Below are positions 44,803-57,440 of a stretch of DNA of 64,000 nt, in pieces. Location: assembly GCA_023014335.1 (NCBI GenBank), contig JAECYW010000016.1, positions 1,054,001-1,118,000 on the forward strand, written 5' to 3'. A program made the translations under genes and the position numbers. The notes below the pieces were generated by a model. The model was not told where the DNA came from, did not search any database, and saw nothing but the letters and a program-made list of their open reading frames with translations. This stretch comes from Galerina marginata. Taxonomy: Eukaryota; Basidiomycota; Agaricomycetes; Agaricales; Galerinaceae. Positions within the stretch are counted from its first letter, which is position 1; each line of letters starts with the position of its first letter.

Positions 44803-47794
44803 GTCAAAGATAAGGATTGTATGTCATAAAACGGACTTTGCGGTTGATGCTGGCGCAGGATAGGGCAGGATCGCGAAACGAGTGGCGTCACGGTATACGT
44901 CGGAGAGGGCTAGTGGTGGTCGAAGGGGAGCAGGACAGACCCTAGTGGTGGATTTAAAGTTGTCTCGGAAACCAATATAGGGCATCGAGCATCACAGATG
45001 TTGGAGCCAAACAACTATTCGAAAGTTCTGGTGAGCCTGGAATAGATTAGAGTTTTCCCATATGGCGATTGACCATTGAGCGGAAAATAGCTCCGCGACG
45101 GTATAATCTCCGACAAAACCATCTTCTTTCCGAACCCCCAGGTTGGAAAATTGCGCTTCTTGTTCTTGATTTGTTTCCTGAAGTATATGGAATTTTTGCA
45201 CATGCACACGCTATCCAGTGCGCATTGATCAACAGTCACTGCAATGTCATGTCAGACCTGCCCGTCAGTTTCCAGAAGTAAAGCGAACGTATACCATGAT
45301 ATTTTATGCAATGCTTCTTACCCAGCCTCTTAGAGTCAGACCCCCTCCTGCAGTGCCAAGACAAACCGAAGAGAAGTAGACATTATGATGAATCTGATAT
45401 ATCGGAGGTTCTCGCCGCAGTCGGGGGATAGAATCTAGTAGCTTGCGATTGCTCGGGCTGTATCACATGTACCTTTATATTACGGTTATCTGCCAATGGC
45501 TTTCCGTCAATGGTTACTTTGCAGAGCAGCACCACCTACTTAGGATAACGCGGAAACTTCACGATTTGATATGTGAATTCTGCCGCCTGTCATATCGGCG
45601 CCTCCCAGGCTATGTTGCGTTGTGTCTAGTCTGTTTGCCTCTCCCGAGTACCGTGCCACTGTAGGGCTACTTGAATCGGTGACGGTATGAAAAAGGTCCC
45701 CGATGATTTGGCATATGGGCTATGAAGCTAAAAATGAAACGTACATCCCCTGCGTACAGAGAGGCGCTGAAGCATGGGAAACACTGGGTTCTTCCCACCT
45801 TCCTATAGTTTCCGACGTCCTTGGTCGATAATTTGCGAGGTAAATCAAGGAGATTCCAGACGGCCGGTGGTTGAGACTCGAGTACGAAATTATCAGTCGC
45901 CATTGGGTTGAAAATTTGGTGGTAGAAAAGCGAGTGGTGAACATCGTCATCCAGCAAGTCCCTTTTCGGGTGCACTGCGACAAATACAACCAAATACGAT
46001 AAGATTCAAGCTCACGCGGAAGCCTTCCGCCCAACTTCCACCTAACTTCTGTCTGCCAAACGTTGGCGGGAGTGTGTGAGGTTCGCGTGTTCGCCAGTTA
46101 GTCCTCTAGGACAATGGATATTGTGAGTTTAAGACGGCCGATTGTACACTAACATCGCTGGCCTAGAAGCCTCACTTTTTTCAGGTCTTGTGCGTAGAAA
46201 TTACAGAGTACTCTGGCACGGGCAATGCACGTAATTATTGGGAGTGTACTTGTATATACAACCCTGTACGTCCGAGTAACACTTGTATCTGTTTAAGTTA
46301 CCGAATCCCTGGTGTGCTTCAGTAATAACAATTCCAGGTTATCAATGACGTCCTTTCGACCGCGGCTTGAAGCGCTCAGCCTCCTGTATTGAGAATAGAA
46401 TAATCTGAGTTGCCCGAGTCTCCTGCAAACGCAAATTCGCCTCAAGTAACCCAGGTAGTTCGGGCGCTGGGAATAGAGATGTTTTTGGAATGGATGATTT
46501 TTCTGATGTTTTGGACTTTGGGATCTTTCAAATGGACTGATCGTGTTACAAGCTCCCTGGTATTAGTGATCGATTATGTTATGTTGTGTGTAACTTCGAG
46601 GCTATGCATAATAAGCAACGTTCAAGGCGAGACAGGCTAGAAGACGGGTGATTGCGTTGCGTCGCTCTACACGGTCTTCCTTTCCATCTGACTTCTCTGT
46701 GGGAGAATAACCACATTTTGTCATGTTTTATTTTTACGAGAACAAGAAAACCTAGAAGAGGTCAAGTTCCTTCTAACAGATCACGTCCATTAATTTTCGA
46801 CAAGTCTTTCCAAGCATCGAGTCAAAAATTTGTGAGTCATGGATGGTGACTATAGACTTTAGCGCCCAGCCGAGAAACGCCCAGCCGCCGGGTACCCAGT
46901 TCCGTTATCTTTTTTGTCTACTTTGTCCCCAAGCGTTTATACAAGGGGGGTGTTTCTCCTTCAAGATGATTCCGTTTTCCTACCGTCCGTAAACTTGTTA
47001 TCGGAAGCGGGATGCAGGGGAAATGCTATATTTGCCCAAATCCGGTTAAGAACGTCCAGATACCAAGTACCTACATACATAGTCTTGAAGGCAAGGAGCC
47101 GCAGAAGGAGTTGTCAAGGCCTTTCATTAAATACTAGCATTACTGTACATTTATTACGGTGGGATTAAATCTAGATGTCAGCGGTCGCCGATGGTTAGCG
47201 CGAAGTAAGTCTGCAACGCTGTAAATAACAACTATGGTTCGAAGTGGATATCAATGATCCCCGGTGGTGCGCAAGAAGCAAACTACCCTTCAACAGACTA
47301 GTGACCATCAGTGGGGTTTACAACCCACCGGGAAATTGCCAATATTCAGTAGGCATAATTCGTACTATTCTCGTCTGCGTGTCTGGCTCATCATGAGGAC
47401 TCTCCTCTGGCAATTGAGGAGCCCGAAAGTGTACTTATATTATCCTTGCTACGAGCGATGGAATTACTTTGGGGCCGAGCTTCTCACAAGTGCCACCAGC
47501 TCTTCGATAAGTGCTGTGGAACAGATGTGGATCTCTTTTACCCTTTGTCTCGTTCTGAATTGGAGAGCCTTATCCTCAGCCGCTCATAGGATGATAAAAA
47601 TAGGCGGCCCGTGAAGTGCCTCCGGGTTGCCACCGGGGCACCAGGGTCCATCATTTCCTATCACGCTCGGCACACATCCCTCGTTTAGGACTTGCAGATT
47701 GCATGTGCGAACACTTTTGTATATATATAATGAATCGTTGACGGGTCGGGGATAGACCTCTTCTCACTCCTTCTCCCAGTATAACCTCCCAAGG
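44803..47794. other. Three kilobases without a supported gene
   Basis: The longest unexplained stretch in the right half. A minus-strand open region at 45667-46034 reads with hydrophilic sequence in two overlapping frames and could be the remnant of an exon. I recognise no family. Short plus-strand frames at 46410-46640 and 47264-47614 also lack support. GATA-type sites (tgataa near 47590, cgataa near 47507) and atatataatga near 47720 lie before the ammonium transporter and could be its promoter. Confidence 0.4.
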
Positions 47795-49815
47795 ATGGTG
47801 AATATCACCTACGACGCCTGTAAGTACAGTCTTAATTTTTTAAATGACTATCGTCTGATAAGCCATTTTCTCTGCAGCTGGGTCGCTCAATTGGCTCAAC
47901 GCCGATGCAGACCCGCCTGCGACGGTCGTTTACAACCCAGGAGATATTGCCTGGGTATTGGCATCTACCGCCCTGGTGTGGATCATGATTCCCGGTGTTG
48001 GGTTCTTCTACTCTGGATTGCTAAGGTATGCGCGCCTTGTCGATTTCGTACAGGAACTGCGATTAAGTGGCGACGTTAAGGCGGAAGAATGCTCTATCTA
48101 TGATCTACCTGAGCATGATGACTCTTGCAGTGGTATCATTCCAAGTACGTTGCAAACTAGTGGCGTAAGGAGTTCATGCTAATTTAACTACCTGTTCTAG
48201 TGGTTTTTCTGGGGTTTCTCCCTAGCTTTTAGTGAAACTGGCAGTCGCTTCATTGGCGATCTCCGTGAGTCGATGATTTTATTTCTAACTGTCTTCGAGG
48301 TTTAAACGCTGCTGCTCCAGGGTACTTTGGCCTCAAGGGCGTTCTCGAGAAGCCATCCATCGGTAGCTCACGTATCCCTTCCATCGTTTTCTGCGTTTAC
48401 CAACTTATGTTCGCTGCTATCACGTTCGTATCATTTTTTACCATCCCAATTCCAGCTAGTGTGACGCTAAGTTTGCATTTTTTACAGACCAATGATTGCT
48501 GTTGGCGGCTTCGCTGAACGCGCTCATCTTGGGCCCCTTCTCTTCTTCGTATTTGTATGGTCAACACTCGTTTATGATCCTATTGCTTGCTGGACCTGGA
48601 ACTCCAATGGCTGGACTTTCGTTCTCGGAGGTCTGGATTTCGCTGGAGGAACTCCCGTCCACATCTCGTCAGGCACAGCTGCTCTTGCTATCTCCGTCTA
48701 CTTGGGAAAACGCCGAGGATACGGGACTGAAGCTCTGGCCTACAAGCCCCATAACACCACCTACGTTATTTTGGGAACGATTTTCCTCTGGTTTGGCTGG
48801 TTTGGTACGCCTTGGCATTCACACGAATAATCAAACGTGTATTAAAGTTTTTTTTTGTAACGGTTAGGCTTCAACGGAGGATCGGCTCTCGCTGCTAACT
48901 TGCGCGCGGCACAGGCTTGCATCGTCACCAACCTTGCTGCCAGCGTCGGTGGTTTGACATGGATGCTCTGGGTATGTCGTGGCGCGGCCGTACCATTTTT
49001 CCATCTCGCTAACATTTTCGTTTCCAGGATTATCGAATCGAGAAAAAATGGTCAGCTGTGGGCTTCTGCTCAGGTGCTATCGCTGGGCTCGTGGCTATCA
49101 CTCCTGGCTCAGGATTTGTTGGTTCCCGTACGTGTCGTCGTTTTGATATAGTAGTGATACGTATAGGCAAAGCGACTCACGCCGCCTATTCTTAGCCGCC
49201 GCCGTTCTCTTTGGTTTCATGGCTGGCACGGTTTGTAACTTTGCCACCCAACTCAAGTTCTTCGCCGGCTATGACGACTCTCTCGATGTAGGTCCAGGCT
49301 TATAATCCCCATAAAGGATATCGATTTTGATTTTGATCACGCAGATCTTTGCATCACACGCAATCGGTGGTGTAGTTGGCAACATCCTCACCGCCCTCTT
49401 CGCCCAAAAGAGCGTGGCTGGGTTCGACGGCTTCACCGTAATCCAAGGAGGCTGGCTCGACCGCCACTGGATCCAGCTCGGCTGGCATCTCGCCGACTCC
49501 GTTTCAGGCCTCGGGTATTCCTTCGTCATGACCGTGAGTTAAATCTGTAAACTGTCAATTGCTTCATGACGCCGATCTGACATGTCTTGACACGCGCAGA
49601 CAATTATCCTCTGGTCGATGCACTTCATCCCGGGTCTCCGACTACGTGTACCCGAAGAGACAGAAATAATCGGTATCGATGAATCTGACATGGGAGAATA
49701 CGCGTACGACTACGTCGGTCTGGAAACCGAGCTCAAGCCCAGTGCCTACGGTCGCTCGTCCGCGTACGACCCCAACATGAGGGAGTCTAGCCTAAAAGAA
49801 AGGTCCAGTGCATGA
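47795..49815 (+). CDS. Ammonium transporter, Amt/Mep family
   Basis: Eleven exons from ATG 47795 to TGA 49815 encode about 500 residues with eleven membrane spans. Typical segments are WVLASTALVWIMIPGVGFFY, YDPIACWTWNSNGW, GGTPVHISSGTAALA with the first pore His, WFGWFGFNGGSALAAN and FASHAIGGVVGN with the second pore His. The C-terminal tail is cytosolic and acidic (VPEETEIIGIDESDMGEYAY). It takes up ammonium across the plasma membrane. One intron donor is gttcgt, less usual. Candidate GATA-factor sites upstream would fit nitrogen regulation. Confidence 0.94.
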
Positions 49816-50349
49816 ACGGCATATGACCAAATCTCTGTGGTCTCGCCACTAGTCGATATGTAGTGACTAATGGCTCTTGATTTATTTTTGCTATCCTGTC
49901 TAGGTGTTGTAGTTCCATATCAGCTAGACCCATTTGTACATATCTCAGAACCTGTTCTACTATAATGTTTACTATGTTGGCATACTCCGTGTTATCAAGG
50001 TCTCCGTCGTCTCGTAAAGAAAGATTTCAAGTACCTCTTTTGAATTCACAGTCATGCGCCAGCAAAATGCCAAGAGCTTTTTCGAATTCAATCTTAATTT
50101 ACTACCCAAGATTCTTCATCAATCTTCCTCTGTGCCAGTAAGTGCGATCCCCGTAGAAAGGAAAGACTGGAATAGTAATCTATAGTACAAAAGTATGCAT
50201 TACATACATCCAGTGGTCGATGGTGAGACAAAAGGATCATAACAGACCCAGCAGATAGCAAGTTTAACGCCAAAAAAAAGGGTGCAGCTGCGCGGCTGAC
50301 AACTCGTGGCCAAATACCACTCGATAGGATGAAGTTCCATCCGACTCGG
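49816..50349. other. Convergent 3' region
   Basis: Between the 3' ends of the transporter and the NTF2-like gene; nothing recognised. Confidence 0.5.
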
Positions 50350-53300
50350 TCACAAAATGTGCTTGATCCAAGGTAGACACTCGTCCAGCTTATCAGCGGC
50401 CAGCAAAGGGGCAGCTCGCGCCGTCATCTGATGTGAAATGGCAACGAGAGGCCAGTCCAGTTCGACACGTTGTCCAAGCCTTTGATATCACGGCAAGGTA
50501 AAAAGGAAGATAGTGAATCAGCATCCGGCAGAAAGTGGACTGATAGAATAAATCAAACAGCTCACCCATTAATCCCATCGTCATCGTCATCCTCCTCCTC
50601 ACGATCCCCCCTCCGCCGGAGCACAAAGCTCTGATCCAAAGTCAACACATGGTCTAAATGCGGCCCCGCCACATTCGGGTTCACCACCTCCCCATGGACC
50701 GTGAGCAAGATCCCCGCCGCGCCGCCCGAGTCCACGACATCATAATGCAGCTCGCGCGGCACGCCCCGCGGGCAGAACTGGTACGGGCCCAGCGTGAAGA
50801 GTCGGTTCCCGATCTGCGTGCGGCCTTGATCGACGGTTGAAGCTGATGCCCGCGAATCTATTATGGTAATTAAGAGATGATGGGGGTTAATTTTGGTGAG
50901 TAATCATTGAACGAATAATTGGATGATGGAAGGAAGCGAGGAAATGGAAAGAAAGAAAAAGTCAAGCTGATACGCCAAGGAAGACAGGTTACATGTATAG
51001 CTAAGATAGGATGAGGCGAGGACATGGAAAGAAAGAAAGAAAAAGTCAACTGGAGACACCCAGGGAGACAGGATACATGTATAGTTACAGGTATCCGTAT
51101 CCGCGGCGAAAAAATGATAGGAAGATAAACAAACACTCACGCGAAGACCGGAAACTCGCCTTCACCTCAGGTACAAACAGACCTGCCATCGAGAAGGACG
51201 GCTCCTCAAGGTGATGCACGCGGCATGAGAACAGCGCATTTTTCGCGTAGGCCATCTCCAGCTTGGAACGATCGCCGTCGAAGAGCTGGCAGTACCTGCA
51301 TGTTGGAAAACGTCAACAAAATGAAAAAAATGACATAAGATATCGATATCGTGTAGATGATAGATGTCAAATTCAACATGGAAGCGAAAAGATATAAAAA
51401 ACCGGAAAAAGAGATCAGCGCTGTGCGATCAGTCAAAGTCGTAAAATCATTTATCACAAGCTAGAACCCAGAACCAAGCATCAAGAAGACGAGCCACAAT
51501 CAGAGTTACGTGGGTGCGCGAAGCACAGCCAGCGAAAAAAAAAACAGGCTAGGACAGGCTAGGAGAACCAAAACGCAAAAACATACCGCTGCAAAAAATC
51601 CGCCACATAACCCTCCATCTCGCCGCCGTCCGTCGAGGAGGTCGAGGTCATCGCGTCGTCTTCATACTCATATTCGTCTTGCTCGTCCTGCTCCTGCTCC
51701 TGGATGTCCACGTCCATATCTTCATCCTTCTCATCCTCGTCCTCGTCGTCATCAGGCCGAGGCAGCAAAGCGCAAGCCACCTCAGCCTCGCTTTCATCAT
51801 GTTCCTTTTCCTTTTCCCTCGCATGCCCGACATCAACACTTCCACCGACATTAAAGTTGTTCGGCTGTAACGTATGCGTGATCTCCGTCTCACTTCCATA
51901 CAGATGCACAATCGAATTCTCAGCTCGGGTTCGAGTTTGGGTTTGAGTTTGAGAGACCAATACGGGCCCATACGACATCGACATCGTGAGAGCCTGACCG
52001 AGCGGCGCAGAGGTATTTTCGTTCAACACCTCCATCTGCATCTGCATCCTGTCGGTCTGCTCATCCTCCGCCCGCCCCGTGGGAAGCAGAAGTGGAGGCG
52101 GTGGGATAGGAAGTGGGAGAGCGCGCGACAGATCTCCTGGGTCGAGAGTTTTTTCTTCTGCGGATGCTTCGGCGGGGGGTACATGTGCATATGCGTGTGC
52201 AGCTGTTTGTGCAGAAGATATCGGTTCTGTTTGTTCTCCCGTTTTTCCTTCGGCGGGGGGTACATGCACATGTGGATGTGCAGCTGTTTGTGCAGAAGTT
52301 TTCGGTTCTGTTTGTTTTCCAGTTTCTCCTCGGATAGAATCAGGCGCTCGAGGAGAACCGCCCACACCTACACCCACACCCGCACTAGCCTGAGAAGGCG
52401 GGCTCGGGCTTGATGTAGATGGTGGTAATTGCGGTTGCGGCTGTGCGTGCGGTTGCGGTCGCATTTGGGGCTCCGTTTGGGCCTCCGTTTGCAATTGCGG
52501 TTGAGTTTGCGACTGAGTTTGCGGTTCTGATTGCGGCCGAGCTTGCGGATGCGGTTGAGTGTGCGTTTGCGGTTGTGCTTGCGGTTGCGTTTGTCCTTGC
52601 GTTTGCGTTTGCGTCTGTGTCTGCGGTTGTGGCTGAGCTTGAGGTTGCGTCCGCATTTGCGGTTGCGGTTGAGTGTGCGTTTGCGGTTGAGTGTGCGTTT
52701 GCGGTTGTGCTTGCGGTTGGGTTTGTCCTAGCGATTGCGGCCGCGTTTGAGTTCGCGGTTGTGGTTGCGGTTGGGTTTGCGGTTGCGGTTGGGTTTGTCC
52801 TAGCGTTTGCGGCTGCGTTTGAGTTTGCGTTTGCGTTTGCGTTTGCGTTTGCGTTTGCGTTTGCGGTTGCGGTTGCGTTCGTCCTTGCGGTTGGGTTTGC
52901 ATTTGCGGTTGTGCTTGCGGTTGCGGTTGCGGTTGCGATTGCGGATTCGGTTGCATTTGTCCTTGCGTTTGCGGTCGCGGTTGCGATTTTGTTTGCGGCT
53001 GATCTTGCGGTTGCGTTTGCGTTTGCAGTTGCGTTTGCGGTCGCGTTTGCGACTCCGTTTGGGTCTCCGTTTGCATTTGCGGTTGTGTTTGCGGCTGCGG
53101 CTGCGACTGAGCTTGCGGATGCGGTTGTGTTTGCGGTTGTGTTTGCGGATGCGGATGCGGATGCGGTTCTGTTTGCGTCTGCGTTTGCGGATGCCGTTGG
53201 GTTTGCGGTTGCGGCTCTGTTTGCGGCTGAATTTGCGGTTGCGGTTGTGTCTGCATTTGCGGATGCGTTCGCAGTCGTGTTTGCGTTTGCGGTTGCGGTT

Positions 53301-56058
53301 GTCCTTGCGGTCGCGTTTGCGGTTGCATTTGTTCTTGCGTTTGCGTTTGCGGATGCGGTTGTGTCTGCGGGTGCGGTTGTGTCTGCGGGTGCGGTTGTGG
53401 TTGGGCTTGCGGTCGTGTTTGCGGATGCGGTTCTGTTTGTGGCTGAATTCGCGGCAGAGCTTGCGGTTGCGTCTCCGTTTGCGTCTCCGTTTGCGTCTGC
53501 GTCTGCGTCTGCGTTCCCGTCCGCGGTTGCGGTTGCGGTTGCGGTTGCGGTTGCGGTTGCGGTTGCACCTCCGCAAGCGGAAAACCCACCCGCCTCGACC
53601 CAAGATTAGGCTTAAACACCAACCTCCTCGGCCCCGACTCGGCCCCCGCCTCGGCCCCCGCCCCCGCCCCCGCCCCCGCCCCCGCCACCGGCCCCGACCC
53701 CGACTCAGCCGCCGCAGGTGGCTGTGCAGCACTAAGTCGTCCATCCATATCCACATCCACATCCACACCAGCCATCGCAGCAGCGATCACAGCCCTCGTA
53801 AAAGAGCTGGGCTCCCCCCGCTGCTCCGCCCGTTGCTGCTGGTGCTGGTGCTGCTGAACCTGCTGAACCTGCTGAACCTGCTGGAGCTGCTGGACCTGCT
53901 GAGCCGGCTGAACCTGATGGACCTGATGGAGCTGCTGAACCCGCTGAACATGTTGGGGCAGATGGAGCTGCTGGAGCTGGGGCAGCTTAGGCAGCTTAGG
54001 CTTAGGACCAACAGCCCCCCCAAGCCTCGGCGAGAACGCAACAGGCAACACCGCCGACGCAGGCACAGACGCAGACGGAGCAGGGGACGCAGGCGTCACA
54101 GACCGGCGCGGGGAAAACGCCACAGGCAGCGCCGCTGGGCTCGTTTGGGTTTGGGGGGCATGCGCATGCGACTGCGATGACACAGACACAGACGCAGACG
54201 CAGACACGCGCTGACGACCCGGGAGGGGCAGGCCCCTTCGAGGACGAGCATGGGCGTCGGGCGTGGGTGGGGGTGACATTTGGGTGTGAGTGTGAGTCGG
54301 CGTGTGTGTGTGCGGGATATGTGCGTGCACGTCGATGAAGAACCCAGCAGGGGCGGGTCCATTCCTATTTCGGTCAGGGGTGCGTTCCTTCGCTTTCTCC
54401 TTCTCCCTCTCTTTTCCTTTCGCCGAAGGCGGTCCAGGTGTCGTTTTGAGTTGCTCGGACGCTGCTGCCGATGCATCGGCGTTGAGAGATCTACGTGTTG
54501 CAGTGCCGTTCATTCTGGTCGGACTAGCACTAGCACCAGCACTCGCATTAGCCGCAATGCCGCGTGACGGGCTAGCATGACTAGACGACCCCGACCCAGA
54601 CGACTTCCGTCTCGGCGAGATACGATCATAGTTCATCTCATGCGCGAGCTGGATCGCGCTCGCCAGGTCGAGGTGTTCAGGGAGGAGGGTGTCGGACCAT
54701 ACGGGTCTGGGGCTCGTCCTACATAAATAAACATAGAGGGGTTTACGTGTTAGTTACTGAGGAGTGAAGAGTGAGGGGTTATATGGCTAGGAGGGGTGCG
54801 TACCAGTCGATTGCGAGACCGTCATCTCTGAGTAGTTACGAGAGGGAGTGCGAGAATAAAGATGAGAAAACGTAATGAATCAAGACGAAAGAAACGAACG
54901 AACGTACCTAGCCACAATTTTCCTGATCTTCAACCCCAACCCATTCAACTCCTTCTTCTTCTCCCTAAAAAACGCCACCCTATGCTGCTTATAATCCTTA
55001 TCCGCCTTCCCACACGATTCCGGAAAAACGTAGAATTTAGTCGCCTCCTTGATGAGTTTAGGCGCAGACAATAACAACATCGAGCGCTCCGGAGAGAGGG
55101 AGAGAGCCTCTCGTTTCACTGGCTGTTCATCTGGAAACTCAGGTTTTATGGGTGATAGCCTCTCTTCTTTGATTTGGGGATGCGCATTAGGCTCCGCAAT
55201 CGTTGGTGTGGTCGTACGCTCCTTCCTCCGACTGCTTCCAGGTAAAGGTAAGCGCGGAACGGAGGGAGGCGGTGGCATAAGAGACGAGCTCGAGCTCGAG
55301 CTCGCCTCGATAGAGATCGACCGTCTAGGCTGATCTTCATGATGTCTGGGAGGTTCTGCAGGATGATCCAGCTTCCGACGTTTTAGAGGAGGCAACGAAG
55401 GAAGTTTCGGAGTCGGCGACCGAGATCGGTGCATCCAACTATCTGTCGTCGAACGAAGTGGTCGTTCGGGTGCTGGAGAAGAAGCTGGTGTTTGCGAAGA
55501 ATAAATCGGGGTCGATGATTCAGCATGTCTGCCAGCTGCAGACGAGGACGAAGGGCCAGCTTCCATTTCCATTTCCATTTCCACGGACTTGGCCCTCTGT
55601 GCTGAGCCAGAGCTCGAGGAAGAGGTAGAGGTAGAGGACGACGAAGAACCATCCTCCCGTCCAATCGGTTTCAGTGGCAGCCCATGAAACGGCCGGCCTT
55701 GAGCATCCCTATACACTGGCGCATTCCCATTCGACCGGTCACCACGATTACCATACATACCCCGTCCCCGCCACCCCAGGTTTCCCCGAGTGGCATGCTG
55801 CGTCGTCCACTGCCCACGCTGGCTCATACTATTACCTCCACCTCGATTCTGATATCCCCCACGGCCGCGAAACCCGCCTCTGTAATGTGTGCTGGTCGAC
55901 TGAACAGCAGGCGGAGGATTTAGAGGCGCGGTGTTTCTGATCACAGGCGGAAGTTTTTGGGCTCGCTTGTTGATGGCTTCGTTTGGCTGTGCGTCCTCTG
56001 GGTGGGCGACGGGTGTGAGCGACGATGGGACGGCGATTCCGTATGCACGTCGCAGCAT
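50350..56058 (-). CDS. Large Gln-rich protein with NTF2-like (NXF/Mex67-type) C-terminus
   Basis: Six exons (54908-56058, 54804-54827, 51587-54718, 51141-51295, 50566-50857, 50350-50479) sum to exactly 4884 nt, 1627 residues. The N-terminus has Arg-Gly boxes (RGGFRGRGGYQNRGGG) like RNA-binding proteins, then TKFYVFPESCGKADKDYKQH and VWSDTLLPEHLDLASAIQLA. The middle is a very long Gln/Pro/Thr repeat (about 52430-53600). The C-terminus has an NTF2-like domain: VADFLQRYCQLFDGDRSKLE, YAKNALFSCRVH, GILLTVHGEVV, LDQSFVLRRR and WPLVAISHQMTAR. These elements occur in the same order in the Mex67/NXF mRNA export factors. The leucine-rich repeat and UBA parts are absent. A role in RNA handling is inferred only. 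Confidence 0.75.
52430..53600. repeat. Coding hexamer-type repeat (Gln-Pro-Gln-Thr)n
   Basis: About 390 codons in exon 3 of the minus-strand gene alternate CAA/CAG with CCN, ACN and occasional GCN, CGN, CTC or GAG codons. On the plus strand it reads ttgcggttgcg, tgcgtttgcgtttg and similar units. Because of the repeat, all frames stay open, producing long false frames on the plus strand (52419-53609 and 52807-54180). Confidence 0.9.
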
Positions 56059-56254
56059 TGCATCTGGCAGAAACTAAATCTGGTGACGGGCGGACGAACG
56101 ACAAACTCGTGTTTGCGGCTAGCGGGCCGTTGTCTGCCGTTGTGGATTCGTCTCCTCATTGTTACGTTACGGTTGTACATACAGTCGGCATATTATTCTG
56201 GTCCATTCATACATAGTCCACAATTCCAAGCCACAAATATCGACGCTATCATAT

Positions 56255-56720
56255 TTACTGAATAGTAACTTCACTGTCAGGCTCTGCAAATCACACCACA
56301 TTCAGCCGCTTCCCTCGGGCTAACAAATAAAAACGCACCGATGTAAGAGACCACATCCGTCAAGCTCTTCAAGTTCGGGATGAACGAATTCGGGATCGTA
56401 GCAGCAAATCCCTAACAAAACATTCATCTCCTACACCGAGAGTCAAAAGCGATCTGAGCTTACATTAAGGATCCCTCCTTCCTCATCGAACCGCGTCTTG
56501 ATCGCGCCGCCTACGAAAGATCCGATTAACGCCTGAACCAACGAGGATTCTGAAGACTTACCGCTAGCCTTGACCTGGTCCGCATACTCCGTAATCTGTG
56601 CCGAGGTCACTCCATCCTTGAAAACAACGATATATCTGCACAGCGAGATCAGCTCCTACATCCTCCCACCCACTCCGTCGTTTAGAGATCGCAGGCAACC
56701 CACTTTCCAGAGTCGGACAT
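56255..56720 (-). CDS. Proteinase inhibitor I9-type small protein
   Basis: Five short exons give a 79-residue protein, starting MSDSGKYIVVFKDGV at 56720 and ending EPDSEVTIQ at TAA 56255. The order KYIVVFKDGVTSAQITEYAD, GGAIKTRFDEEGGILNGFAA and a C-terminal IEPD matches free-standing subtilisin propeptide-like inhibitors such as Pleurotus POIA1 and yeast Pbi2. It would bind subtilisin-type proteases in the cytosol or vacuole and may aid their folding. No signal peptide. All introns are GT-AG, about 52-65 nt. Spaced about 200 nt from the start of the large Gln-rich gene, on the same strand. Confidence 0.85.
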
Positions 56721-57033
56721 ATTAACAGTGGCTTTGAATCAAGAAGTTACAGTGGAGAGAGTGTTATTGAGAGTCTGACTGAAGCCGAAGCAGAGAGCTG
56801 AAGGATGATGTAGTAGTAGTAAGGAAAGAAGCGCAGCCCGCGTCTTATAAAGCTCCAGCCCCACTACGCCATAAAGCCATATCGCGGTTCACCCGGTCAT
56901 GATGGAATGGATCCTGCATTCGGATGGGTCGAATGGATTTGAGATTAGATTATCCCAGTCAGGCATATCTGATAAACATCCCCGCCTTCTATATCGGACC
57001 ATACCCGCTAACAAAGGTTTCAAGGTTCATTTC
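56721..57033. other. I9 inhibitor upstream region
   Basis: On the minus strand a tataa-like element (cttataaagctcc, about 56845) lies 125-130 nt before the ATG. No gene. Confidence 0.4.
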
Positions 57034-57322
57034 CAGCTGGATGCAAAAACCTAGGACCCCTTCGAAATCCGAGCTCATGCGCCTATGTTTGTATCAACAA
57101 CCGCATTTGGTAGCCGGAACGCGTCATTTGATCCCGAGCGGTGGCAACCGCTCCAAACTGCTACGGGCCGTGGAGTTGTTGTGGGGCATTTCCCGACGCA
57201 CAACCAAAAGAGGACTTACGGGGTGAGGCATGACCTCTCTGGCTACCAAATGCGGTTGTTTATACAAACATAGGCGCACGAGCTCAGATTTCGAAGGGGT
57301 CCTAGGTTTTTGCATCCAGCTG
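57034..57322. repeat. Inverted repeat with 82-nt arms (hairpin or MITE-like)
   Basis: 57034-57115 and 57241-57322 are reverse complements with only a few mismatches; each outer end is cagctggatgcaaaaacc. The 125-nt loop has no coding sequence. No clear target duplication was found, so whether it is a mobile element is open. Confidence 0.85.
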
Positions 57323-57440
57323 TCATAGCGGAACTCTAGTAATCATTAGATGACTATAGCTTACATAAGCCGACCTACAACTACTTATACAAAAAGGAGG
57401 CCCAGAAAATGCAACTAAACACATCAGAAACACAAGCAAC

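Noticed and set aside
52430..53600. CRISPR array
   Set aside because: The repeat is a short, irregular coding hexamer without unique spacers; the genome is eukaryotic.
52419..54180. Long plus-strand frames as genes (Ala/Val-rich and Arg/Leu-rich proteins)
   Set aside because: They lie fully antisense to the repeat-bearing exon whose frame closes exactly with five introns; the repeat alone explains the lack of stops.
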